A stretch of 64,000 nucleotides of DNA. Source: Streptomyces sp. MST-110588. GTDB lineage: Bacteria > Actinomycetota > Actinomycetes > Streptomycetales > Streptomycetaceae. Location: NCBI RefSeq assembly GCF_022695595.1, contig NZ_CP074380.1:186001-250000 (forward strand), written 5' to 3'. Positions 45,901 to 53,436 of the stretch are shown here, one piece after another. Each line of letters starts with the position of its first letter. The first letter of the stretch is position 1. The notes under the pieces are model-generated. The model had not been told where the DNA came from and ran no database searches. It saw nothing but the letters and a program-made list of their open reading frames with translations. Made by a program: the position numbers and the translations under genes.

Positions 45901-46017
45901 CCGACCGACCACCTGGTGATCCAGGCGGAGGGCTACGGGCCGCGGGCCGATGTCTTCACGCGCTGCCCCGCCGAGCACGGAGGCCCGGACGGCAAGGGCC
46001 GCTACTGCGCCAAATAA
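42934..46017 (+). CDS. Secreted multidomain protein: CdtB-like nuclease, SGNH-like, spherulin-4-like, FN3
   Basis: 1027 aa from GTG 42934 (or 42937). A basic N-region and hydrophobic stretch (LVTLSILGTALVVAPGASPAAAA) form a long signal peptide. Residues of about 50-290 are an endonuclease/exonuclease/phosphatase fold close to cytolethal distending toxin subunit B: SIITNNIQGEDDATASKW, IVLIQEAGPQG, FNVHGLSGGGGDSNTLL, GGDFNVEP, NELDYFV, SSDHYPVWW. About 300-500 is SGNH-hydrolase-like (LKVMPLGDSTFG), but the usual DxxHPN reads DGLTPNDSG. About 515-780 is a spherulation-specific family 4/GH135-like barrel (RILGYVDTGYFG, IDGIFFDDGFNECG, ADILLTYEGSYAGYF). Then come an FN3 domain and a Trp/Cys-containing C-terminal domain. 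Probably an extracellular effector; the target is unknown. Confidence 0.85.
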   Translation: MVNVKKHLTGALARLRLVTRPRAALVTLSILGTALVVAPGASPAAAAPLRQTSIITNNIQGEDDATASKWSSQVQGYARSAEIVLIQEAGPQGPSHATHQPDVTTADGDTVRHSTWQPFSSRLQPSPYHVFFIQTDDNGGRGQGGRVNLATITHDQPDEVRVVTNPVQRGRAALGVRFGDDWYFNVHGLSGGGGDSNTLLTAIRDSVRSWGAQYRWTAGGDFNVEPRTLQRRGAFPVGARVYNSGLPTHQSGNELDYFVSSDTNAGDATASRMNGGSSDHYPVWWNGMRAAAEPPELKVMPLGDSTFGTAEKIGYGATLAGSLYALITLVSKKRDVPVDFVGSGSTGQKGVPAYEGAPGEQISAIAKRSTTALPKYRPNIVTLQAGTYDMRDGKQDGAAQRLKDLVDQIEKDNPGTVVALATLGPATDPVVQARITAYNAEIRKMVGAWQSAGRHVVLADTGAMTTEDLSGDGLTPNDSGNKKIAEAFEDAIRWALVMDWVTEPRAGDGGSTGGSTDDGFGQQIAVAAYTSPVGDPKAWDRMTRASSDKMSVLVANVLNGPGSQPVEEWRKVIDRAHASGKRILGYVDTGYFGRADNRRTRLGSLEPADWVAQIEQDVNTWYKLYGSSIDGIFFDDGFNECGTNNEFPALYSEVNDYVKGMHRGALTVLNPGTIVPQCYEGSADILLTYEGSYAGYFGKADNPELNYKPLGWTPKSSSEIWHIIYDVPADGIDRTAKASRERGAGYIQITDDVMPNPYDQQPSADYLTALQAAVPGGTPRAATKDYPRPVGPAPAAPGALQATGTDYSSTTLDWQPVADATHYVVRVNGGIAAVLPSSMHKTTLGGLEPGGTSYTLSVNAQNSHGQESAASNSVTVKTKSLPGGRTVGNVKIGATADSTTVSADFYVPYSFRRIYIWTDEAHGNDKRCWPINYSQWGYVCAAYMLENNTLMAYTGTHGEWSWSSPLGSAAPTVDGYTYTWKLPIGTAKAPTDHLVIQAEGYGPRADVFTRCPAEHGGPDGKGRYCAK

Positions 46018-46042
46018 CCTGATCGACCTCCCCACACGGAAA

Positions 46043-46082
46043 GAGGCGGTCGCGCCCTCGAAACCAAGGGTGCGACCGCCTC
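46043..46082 (+). terminator. Strong hairpin terminator after the multidomain secreted protein
   Basis: A 16-bp stem with one G-U pair (left arm 46043-46058, beginning GAGGCGGTCGC; right arm 46067-46082, ending GCGACCGCCTC) encloses an 8-nt loop, starting 25 bases after the stop. Confidence 0.85.
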
Positions 46083-46411
46083 GGCCGTTCCACCCGCCTC
46101 CCCGGATCGCCGGCCGCCTGGAGGCACCTGGAGCCGGTACGTCTCTGGACGGTACGCAGTCCGTACGTGTGTCGTACGTCGTGCGCGGCGCGTGGCACGC
46201 CGCAGTGCAGCCTTGACACGGTGGAAGGGTCAAGCGGCGTCGAGCGGCTCCGTCGGCACGGCTGCGTCACGTGAGGTGTTTCACGACAGGAGTGGCGTCG
46301 TAGCGGTGGGGTAGCCGGTCCCGTGATCACCGAGCGAGATACCGGTATGAAATGGTAGAAATTCGGTGAAAGGTGCCCATGTCACGGAGAGCCGACCGGA
46401 GAGGAGACGTC
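46083..46411. other. Intergenic region upstream of the bL37 micro-gene
   Basis: 329 bp without a gene. The segment 46140-46175 has several GTACG-type dyads (GTACGTCTC, GTCCGTACGTGTGTCGTACG). The part from 46330 to 46375 is AT-richer (GATACCGGTATGAAATGGTAG) and is the likely promoter of the micro-gene. No Zur-like palindrome could be identified. Confidence 0.4.
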
Positions 46412-46489
46412 ATGTCGTCGAAGCGACGTCGTAAGAAGAAGGCCCGCCGCAAGAACGGAGCCAATCACGGCCGGCGCCCACAGTCCTGA
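46412..46489 (+). CDS. 50S ribosomal protein bL37 family micro-protein
   Basis: 25 aa: MSSKRRRKKKARRKNG followed by ANHGRRPQS. The extreme basicity and the ANHG(K/R)RP ending match the roughly 24-residue bL37 protein seen in mycobacterial ribosome structures and conserved in actinobacteria. GAGAGGAG lies seven bases upstream of the ATG. The 3' end overlaps the convergent MFS gene by 25 bases. The gene is too short for most gene finders. The family assignment is from memory of that sequence and is the least certain part. Confidence 0.7.
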   Translation: MSSKRRRKKKARRKNGANHGRRPQS

Positions 46490-48054
46490 GCGAGCGCCGT
46501 CGCCTCGTGGAGGCTCCGCCGGACCCCCGACGGGGCCTCCACGCTTTCCGGCGCCCTCCGGGTCTCAGGCGCCTCCCGTACGGAGCCGCGGGAACTGCGC
46601 AAGCCCTGGGAACTGCGGGAGCCGCGGGGTTCCCGTACGAGTACCAGGACCACGGCCGCGGCGAGCAGCCCGATGACTCCGGCCAGGAGTGAGGCCGCGT
46701 TCAGCCCCGAGGTGAACGCCGTCCGCAGCGCGCGTTCGGCCAGTCCCGCGGCGCGCAGCGCGGACGCGTCGCCGCCGGCGAGGGCATGGGCCTGCTCAGG
46801 GGTGAGCGTGTCCTGCATGCGGGAGGTCACCACCGCGCCGAAACCGGCGACCCCGAAGGCGTACCCGAGCTGCCGGAAGGTGTTGACCGCGCCGCCCGCC
46901 ATGCCCGCCCGCTCGGCCGGTACCGCGGCGAGCGCCGCACCCGCCAGTGCCGGAGCCACCAGCCCCGCGCCGCACCCCGCCAGCAGCAGGCCGGGCAGCA
47001 GGGCCGTCCACGAGGAGCCGGCGTCCAGTACGGCCTGGGCGAGCGCGCCGGCGCCGATCAGCGCCAGCCCCGTACCGATCGTCAGGCGCGGCGCCACTGC
47101 GTGCAGCAGCCGGCCGCCGACGGCCGCCACCACGAAGGACAGCGCGGCCAGCGGCAGCACGGCCAGCCCGCCCTGCACGGGGCTGAGCCCGAGCACCGTC
47201 TGCAGCCAGATGGAGAGGTAGGGCAGTACGGCGAAGGCCGCCGCGTTGTAGGCCAGCGCCCCCGCCATGACGCCCAGGAACGCGGGCTTGCGGAACAGCG
47301 ACAGGTCCAGCAGCGGGTGAGCGGCCCGGCGCTCGACGCATACGAAGACCAGCAGCGCCAGCGCCGCGATCCCCAGCGTGGTCAGGGTGCGTGCCGAGGT
47401 CCACCCGAGGCTGCCCGCCCGTACGGCCGCGTACGTCGTCGTCCCCGCGAAGCACGCGAACGCCACCGTGCCCGCCCAGTCGATCCGTCCGCCCCGCGCC
47501 GCCCGCGACTCGGGCACGGTGTGCCGGGTCATCCAGATCGCCGCCACGCTGACCGGCAGATTGATGAAGAAGATCCACCGCCAGCCCGGCCCCGCGGTCA
47601 GCAGCCCGCCGACCACCGGGCCGATCGCCGCCCCGGCCCCGCTGACCGCGCCCCACAGCCCGAGCGCGACCGAGCGCTCCCTGCCCTGGTACACCGAGGC
47701 CAGGAGCGGCAGCGTGGTCGCGAACATCGCGGCGGCGCCCAGTCCTTGGACTGCGCGTGCGGCCACCAGCGCGACCGGCGAGGCCGCCAGGCCGCAGGCC
47801 AGCGAGGCCGCCGCGAAGAGCGCGACGCCCGCCAGATGGACCCGGCGCCGGCCCAGCAGGTCGGCGGCGGCGCCGGTGCCCAGCAGCAGCGCGGCCAGCG
47901 CCAGCGCGTAGCCGTCGATGACCCATTGCAGGTCGGGCAGCGAGGCGTTGAGCGCCCGCGCCATGTCGGGCAGCGCCACCACGACGATCGAGACGTCGAG
48001 CAGCAGCATGAACGTCCCCAGACAGACCGCGACGAGCGGCCCCCACTTGCGCAT
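46465..48054 (-). CDS. DHA2-type MFS multidrug exporter
   Basis: 529 aa from ATG 48054 (MRKWGPLVAVCLGTFMLLLD). The 14-TM signature is present: LLDVSIVVVALPDMARAL, LQWVIDGYALALAALLLGTG, the loop motif GRRRVHLAG, and motif C (GLWGAVSGAGAAIGPVVGGLL). The C-terminal 50 residues are hydrophilic, with an SRSSQGLRSSRGS repeat. The promoter region is shared with a divergent Lrp-type regulator, which probably controls it. The likely role is export of an amino-acid-like or antibiotic compound. Confidence 0.92.
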   Translation of the reverse strand: MRKWGPLVAVCLGTFMLLLDVSIVVVALPDMARALNASLPDLQWVIDGYALALAALLLGTGAAADLLGRRRVHLAGVALFAAASLACGLAASPVALVAARAVQGLGAAAMFATTLPLLASVYQGRERSVALGLWGAVSGAGAAIGPVVGGLLTAGPGWRWIFFINLPVSVAAIWMTRHTVPESRAARGGRIDWAGTVAFACFAGTTTYAAVRAGSLGWTSARTLTTLGIAALALLVFVCVERRAAHPLLDLSLFRKPAFLGVMAGALAYNAAAFAVLPYLSIWLQTVLGLSPVQGGLAVLPLAALSFVVAAVGGRLLHAVAPRLTIGTGLALIGAGALAQAVLDAGSSWTALLPGLLLAGCGAGLVAPALAGAALAAVPAERAGMAGGAVNTFRQLGYAFGVAGFGAVVTSRMQDTLTPEQAHALAGGDASALRAAGLAERALRTAFTSGLNAASLLAGVIGLLAAAVVLVLVREPRGSRSSQGLRSSRGSVREAPETRRAPESVEAPSGVRRSLHEATALAQDCGRRP

Positions 48055-48233
48055 GTTCTTCTCCCTGCGTGACTTCGTATGTCCTCGTACGGCTTCGTAC
48101 GGCTTCGCAAGACCTCGTACGAACCGGCGCGCCCCGGTCGGCGACCGCTCCCGTACGATCGGATGACCGCGGAGGATGTCACCGGTCAGAGCGGCCCTCG
48201 CGCAGGAATCCGACATCAGGAGGGGACTTGGCA

Positions 48234-49208
48234 ATGGAATCCCACACTTTCGATGACATCGACCTGAAGCTCCTGCACGCCCTGGAGATCGACGCCCGGG
48301 CCCCTTTCAGCCGGATCGCCGCCGTATTGGGCGTCTCCGACCAGACCGTGGCGCGCCGCTTCCGCAAGCTGCGGTCCGAGGCGGGGCTACGGGTCGTCGC
48401 CGTCCGCTGCGCCACCGCCCGCTCGGGCCTGGAACACTGGATGCTGCGGCTGCGCTGTACACCTGACGGTGCGTCGGCCATCGCGGAGGCCCTGGCCAGA
48501 CGCCCCGGCACGGCGTGGGTCGGCCTCACCTCCGGCGGTACGGAGGTGGCCTGCACGATCCGTTCGCGTACCCGTGGCGAGAGCGACGAGCTGCTGCTCG
48601 GCAAGCTGCCGCGCACCCCGCACATCGTGGAGATCCGCGCCCACCAACTGCTGCACCGCTTCTACGGGCCGGCCGGCTGGGTCGCCAAGAGCGGCGCGCT
48701 CACCGCCGCCCAGGCCGCCGCGCTCGCCCCCGAACCGCACCCCCGCCCCGGAGATGCGCGGATCACCGAGGAGGACGAGCCGCTGGTCGCCGTCCTCGAA
48801 CAGGACGGCCGCGCGACGTATCCGGAGCTCCAGAAGGCGTCCGGCCGATCGGAATCCGCGGTCAAGCGCAGGCTGGCCCAGCTCATCGGCTCCCGGGCGA
48901 TCTACCTCGACGTCGAGTTCGACTCCGGGCGGTTCGGCTTCCACAACGCGGCGATGCTGAGCATCACCGCCGCGCCCCGCTCCCTGGACGCGGTCGGTGA
49001 GGCCGTCGCCGCCCACCCCGAGATCGTCTACGCCGCGGCGACCACGGGCCCGTCCAACCTGATGGCCGTCGCGGTCACCCGCGACACCGCCCACCTCTAC
49101 AGCTATCTGAGCGGTGGGATCGGCGTACTCGACGGGGTCGAGCACGTGGAGACCATGCCGTTCCTGCGCCGCCTCAAACAACTCACGTACCAGCCGTTCC
49201 GGGGCTGA
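48234..49208 (+). CDS. Lrp/AsnC family transcriptional regulator (two-unit)
   Basis: 324 aa from ATG 48234 with AGGAGGGGA upstream. It contains two Lrp units in tandem. The first HTH is DIDLKLLHALEIDARAPFSRIAAVLGVSDQTVARRFRKL. The second is LVAVLEQDGRATYPELQKASGRSESAVKRRLAQL. Each is followed by an AsnC/RAM-type ligand domain (the second AAATTGPSNLMAVAVTRDTAHLYSYL). It is divergent from the MFS exporter with a 179-bp gap rich in CGTACG-type steps, so local regulation is likely. Confidence 0.9.
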   Translation: MESHTFDDIDLKLLHALEIDARAPFSRIAAVLGVSDQTVARRFRKLRSEAGLRVVAVRCATARSGLEHWMLRLRCTPDGASAIAEALARRPGTAWVGLTSGGTEVACTIRSRTRGESDELLLGKLPRTPHIVEIRAHQLLHRFYGPAGWVAKSGALTAAQAAALAPEPHPRPGDARITEEDEPLVAVLEQDGRATYPELQKASGRSESAVKRRLAQLIGSRAIYLDVEFDSGRFGFHNAAMLSITAAPRSLDAVGEAVAAHPEIVYAAATTGPSNLMAVAVTRDTAHLYSYLSGGIGVLDGVEHVETMPFLRRLKQLTYQPFRG

Positions 49209-49389
49209 GCGACCCGATGCTCCGCACGGCGTCCCGCGCGACGGGCTGCCGCTCCCCTCCCGCCGCCGAGCCTGGTCGTCCGCGTGAGCCGTCCGCCCGC
49301 TAGGGTCGGTCCGTTCCCAGGAGCCACGCAGGCACCGGAAATCACAGAAAACACAAGAAACACAGGAAGCACAGGGGGAGCGGGGAAGC

Positions 49390-50649
49390 ATGGCGAACGG
49401 CTGGATACCGCCGACGGACGTCGAACTCGATCTGTACGAGGCCAAGTCGCGCGGCGACTGGGACGCCTACAAGCGCGTGCTGCTGGCGGCGCAGACCTTC
49501 ACCTACGTGCTGAAGGAGGACGTCGACGAGTTGGCCGGGGAAGCGTCGATGCTGCTGTTCGACGGGCCCGACGGCGACCGGTGCTTCGTCGTGCACACCC
49601 GCGGCCAGTTGCCCGAGCCCCGCCCCGGCCTCGTGCAGTGCAGCGTCGAACTGCTGCCGTCCCGCGAGGAGGACGAGGTGGACGAGCACGGCCGGGTGCC
49701 CGGCCTCCTGGTCAACCCCGGCACACCCGCCGGGGCGTACTTCCCCGGATACCGCGGCCAGGACGAGGACTGGGACGCCCTGGCGGAGGACGTACCGCGG
49801 CGCGGGCACGACGACGACGAACTGATCACCAAGTACTCCGGCCCGCTTCACGGCCCGCTCGCGCACGGCCTGGCCTGCGGCACGCATCTGGCCGTACACA
49901 ATCAGGTGCTGTGGAACGACCTGGGCGACGTCTACAGCGACTACCGGCGGGACGTGGAGATCCTGCGCGACTCGTGGGACGTGACCGACCGGCAGGGCTG
50001 GCTGGAGCAGCTCACGTACCTCCTGGAGGGCCGTAACAGCCCGCCGCTGCCGGAGTTCGCGCTCATGGTGCGCCGCGAGATCGCCCGCCGGCGGCCCGGC
50101 GCGCACACCGACCCGCAGGTCTGGCGGCAGGTGACGGCCACCAACCTGCGGCAGCAGGAAGGGGACGAGGAGACGGTCGCCGAGGCGATGTCCCTCATCG
50201 GCCAGATCGTGCGGTACGAGTCCCGTTTCCGCGCCGACGGCATCCTGCCTCCCGACGGGTACGTCGTCTCGGCGCTCGGCTACGACTTCGGACGCGCCGT
50301 CAACTTCGCCCGCTGGGGCCTGGGCGCCCGGTTCGCCGAGCGGGCCGAGGCCGAAAAGGCCGTGATCCGCGCGGGCGAGCTGTGCCGTATGCACTACTCC
50401 TCCTGGCAGGAGTTCTCGGCGGGCTACATCCTCGGCCGGGCCCTGCGCTTCGACGAAGAATCCTTCGGGCACATGTACAGCTCGGCGCTCTCGCCCCACC
50501 GCATTCTCATGAAGGACCTGTCCGGCCCCTGGCACAACATCCCGTTCCAATGGGACGGGATGGACGGAGCAAACGGGATGAACGGGGAGAACAGGGAGAA
50601 CAGGGCGATCGGAACGGACGGGGCGAACGGGATGGACGCGACCGCCTGA
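49390..50649 (+). CDS. DUF1266-domain-like protein
   Basis: 419 aa from ATG 49390 behind GGGGAGCGGGGAAGC. The N-terminal part resembles SseB-type folds (LDLYEAKSRGDWDAYKRVLLAAQTF, GDRCFVVHTRGQLPEPRPGL). The C-terminal part resembles DUF1266 (WDVTDRQGWLEQLTYLLEGR, VVSALGYDFGRAVNFARWGLGARF, SWQEFSAGYILGRAL). The tail is a Gly/Asn/Glu repeat (GANGMNGENRENRAIGTDGANG). No catalytic motif. Such proteins occur near type VII secretion or septation genes, none of which is here. The family call is tentative. Confidence 0.7.
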   Translation: MANGWIPPTDVELDLYEAKSRGDWDAYKRVLLAAQTFTYVLKEDVDELAGEASMLLFDGPDGDRCFVVHTRGQLPEPRPGLVQCSVELLPSREEDEVDEHGRVPGLLVNPGTPAGAYFPGYRGQDEDWDALAEDVPRRGHDDDELITKYSGPLHGPLAHGLACGTHLAVHNQVLWNDLGDVYSDYRRDVEILRDSWDVTDRQGWLEQLTYLLEGRNSPPLPEFALMVRREIARRRPGAHTDPQVWRQVTATNLRQQEGDEETVAEAMSLIGQIVRYESRFRADGILPPDGYVVSALGYDFGRAVNFARWGLGARFAERAEAEKAVIRAGELCRMHYSSWQEFSAGYILGRALRFDEESFGHMYSSALSPHRILMKDLSGPWHNIPFQWDGMDGANGMNGENRENRAIGTDGANGMDATA

Positions 50650-50855
50650 GCCGACCGCCAGGACAGATCGACGGAACCACCATCCGCAGGACCACCGCCG
50701 GCACCCCGCCGGGTTTCGCCCCGCACGCCGTACGGCCCGTCCGCCGGGGCCCCGCCCGCCCACCACTGCGACCTCTGGTTCCGACGGCCCTGCTTGAAGG
50801 ACCGGAGCAGCAGGGGGTTAACATGTGAGCGCCGCCTAGCTCGAAAGATGGATCT

Positions 50856-52301
50856 GTGACTGTCAACGACGACTCGTTCACAAACTGGAAGAACCGCGAA
50901 GAGATCGCGGAGTCGATGATCCCGATCATCGGGAAGCTGCACCGCGAGCGGGACGTCACCGTCCTGCTGCACAGCCGCTCCCTGGTGAACAAGTCGGTGG
51001 TCAGCATCCTCAAGACCCACCGGTTCGCCCGGCAGATAGCCGGTGAGGAGCTCTCCGTCACCGACACGCTGCCGTTCCTCCAGGCCCTGACCACGCTCGA
51101 CCTCGGCCCGTCCCAGATCGACATCGGGATGCTCGCCGCGACCTACGGGGCCGACGACCGCGGTCTGTCGGTCCAGGAGTTCACCGCCGAGGCCGTCGCC
51201 GGCGCCACGGGCGCCGACAAGATCGAGCGCCGCGAGCCGCGCGACGTCGTCCTGTACGGCTTCGGCCGCATCGGCCGGCTCGTCGCCCGTCTGCTCATCG
51301 AGAAGGCCGGCTCCGGCAACGGGCTGCGGCTGCGTGCCATCGTCGTCCGCGCCGGTGGTGACCAGGACATCATCAAGCGTGCGTCGCTGCTGCGCCGCGA
51401 CTCCATCCACGGCCAGTTCCAGGGCACGATCACCGTCGACGAGGCCAACGGCACGATCATCGCCAACGGCAACGAGATCAAGATGATCTACGCCAACGAC
51501 CCGTCGGAGGTCGACTACACGGCGTACGGCATCAAGGACGCCATCCTCATCGACAACACCGGCAAGTGGCGCGACCGCCAGGGCCTGTCCAAGCACCTGC
51601 GCCCCGGCATCGACAAGGTCGTCCTGACCGCACCGGGCAAGGGCGACGTCCCCAACATCGTGCACGGCGTCAACCACGACATGATCAAGCCGGACGAGCG
51701 GATCCTGTCCTGCGCGTCCTGCACCACCAACGCGATCGTCCCGCCGCTGAAGGCGATGGCGGACGAGTACGGCGTGCTGCGCGGCCACGTGGAGACCGTC
51801 CACTCGTTCACCAACGACCAGAACCTGCTGGACAACTTCCACAAGGCGGACCGTCGCGGTCGCTCCGCGCCACTGAACATGGTGATCACCGAGACCGGTG
51901 CCGCCTCCGCCGTCGCCAAGGCGCTGCCCGACCTCCAGGCGAAGATCACCGGCAGCTCGATCCGCGTCCCGGTGCCGGACGTCTCGATCGCGATCCTCAA
52001 CCTCCAGCTCGCCCGCGAGACCACCCGCAAGGAGGTCCTGGACCACCTCCGCAACGTGTCGCTGACCTCGCCGCTCAAGCGCCAGATCGACTTCATCAGC
52101 GCCCCCGACGCGGTTTCCAGCGACTTCATCGGCTCGCGCCACGCCTCGATCGTGGATGCCGGCGCCACCAAGGTCGAGGGTGACAACGCGATCCTCTACC
52201 TGTGGTACGACAACGAGTTCGGCTACTCGTGCCAGGTCATCCGCGTCGTCCAGCACGTCTCCGGGGTGGAGTACCCGACGTACCCGGCCCCGGTGGCCTG
52301 A
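50856..52301 (+). CDS. gap: Glyceraldehyde-3-phosphate dehydrogenase, N-terminally extended form
   Basis: 481 aa from GTG 50856. The first 125 residues (WKNREEIAESMIPIIGKLHRE, SLVNKSVVSILKTHRFARQI) are an extension absent from the 335-aa glycolytic enzyme. Then come the NAD site (VVLYGFGRIGRLVARLL), the active-site loop ILSCASCTTNAIVPPLKAM with the catalytic Cys, HSFTNDQNLLDN with the His, and WYDNEFGYSCQVIRVVQH. This long form is conserved in actinobacteria as a second GAPDH. It probably works in glycolysis or, with NADPH, gluconeogenesis. It is monocistronic with a terminator behind it. Confidence 0.95.
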   Translation: MTVNDDSFTNWKNREEIAESMIPIIGKLHRERDVTVLLHSRSLVNKSVVSILKTHRFARQIAGEELSVTDTLPFLQALTTLDLGPSQIDIGMLAATYGADDRGLSVQEFTAEAVAGATGADKIERREPRDVVLYGFGRIGRLVARLLIEKAGSGNGLRLRAIVVRAGGDQDIIKRASLLRRDSIHGQFQGTITVDEANGTIIANGNEIKMIYANDPSEVDYTAYGIKDAILIDNTGKWRDRQGLSKHLRPGIDKVVLTAPGKGDVPNIVHGVNHDMIKPDERILSCASCTTNAIVPPLKAMADEYGVLRGHVETVHSFTNDQNLLDNFHKADRRGRSAPLNMVITETGAASAVAKALPDLQAKITGSSIRVPVPDVSIAILNLQLARETTRKEVLDHLRNVSLTSPLKRQIDFISAPDAVSSDFIGSRHASIVDAGATKVEGDNAILYLWYDNEFGYSCQVIRVVQHVSGVEYPTYPAPVA

Positions 52302-52352
52302 CCCCTTCCTGAGGTTTCCTCCGGTTTCCTCCGGTACCTCTGGCAGCCGACT

Positions 52353-52396
52353 GCTCCCGTTCGCCCTGCGGCCATCGCCGTCGGGTGAACGGGAGC
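52353..52396 (+). terminator. Hairpin terminator after gap
   Basis: The arms GCTCCCGTTC-G-CCC (52353-52366) and GGG-T-GAACGGGAGC (52383-52396) form a 14-bp stem with one G-U pair and a 16-nt loop, about 50 bp past the stop of gap. Confidence 0.75.
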
Positions 52397-52428
52397 GCGT
52401 CATTTGCGCCGATTGTGTGGATTCGGCC

Positions 52429-53315
52429 CTAAGATCGGGTCTCGGTCCGGGTCCGTATTCCAGACCGGATGCGCCTCCCGTCCAGCGCCCGGTTCCGAGT
52501 CCGGTTCCAGGCCCTGGCCCGCGCCTCCCCCGCACCGGTCCATACGAGCGCGGCCACCAGGCACGCCGCTCCGAAGAGCGCCATGGGGGCCACCGCGCCG
52601 GACTCCTCGTCCATGAACAGCAGCAGGCCGAGGTTGATCAGGGCGTGGAAGCCGCCGGCCAGCGGCAGCCGGGACGGGCCGGTCCGGTCCAGGGCGAGCC
52701 CCAGCACGACCGACATGGCCACGGCCGCCAGCAGGAACGACCCCGCGTACCGCGGGTCCCGTGCGAAGACCTGCACGTGCCACACCCCCCACAGCGCGCC
52801 CACCACGACCGATGAGGCGATCGGGCCGAACCGGGTGCGCAGCAGCGGCTGGAGCAGGCACCGCCAGCCGATCTCCTCGCCGCAGGCGCCGATGAACTGC
52901 GCCACCACGATCAGCGCGAACGGGTGGTCCAGCGCGCCGGGGCGGGTGAACCGGGCGTCGCCGCAGACGATGCCGTACGCGGCCACGCACGCGGCGATGA
53001 TCAGCGGTGCCGTGGCGAGCAGCAGCGGACCACGGGCGCCTTTGTGGACACCGCTACGGGCCCCGCCGCCCGCCGGGCCGGTGAACAGGGCCCGGGTCCT
53101 GGCCCGCCACAGCAGCGCGACCACCGCCACTCCGAGTGCCGGTCCGAACTGGGTGAGCTGGAGGACCTCGCCGGGGATGCCGGTCGCCGGCTGTACGGCT
53201 CCCAGGGCCCCCGCCCCACGAACGCGACCGCGAGGAAGACACCCGCCATGGTCGCCACCCCGCCGGCCCGGGGGCCGCCGCTCTTGTCGTGGATCGGTAT
53301 ACCGGCTGTGCGCAT
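52429..53315 (-). CDS. CPBP family intramembrane metalloprotease, frameshifted
   Basis: About 295 aa. The start is ATG 53315 (MRTAGIPIHDKSGGPRAGGV). Near 53209-53218 (a GGGGCGGGGGCCC run on the coding strand) the frame shifts and continues with ALGAVQPATGIPGEVLQLTQ. The Abi/CPBP motifs are intact: FIGACGEEIGWRCLLQPLL (EExxxR), GALWGVWHVQVF (FxxxH-like) and GGFHALIN (HxxxN/D). Eight or so hydrophobic segments are present. The family includes CAAX prenyl proteases and bacteriocin self-immunity proteins. The C-terminal 35 residues are an Arg/Thr-rich repeat. The break is in a homopolymer, so an assembly indel is likely. Confidence 0.82.
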
Positions 53316-53436
53316 GTCACCTGGTCCTCGTCGGTTCGAAAAGATGCGTCACCGACGATGCCGTGCCGGGCCTCACAATCCACTGCACCTGACAACCCGA
53401 CAGGTGGTGCACTTATGTACACCCTGCTCCGGGGGT

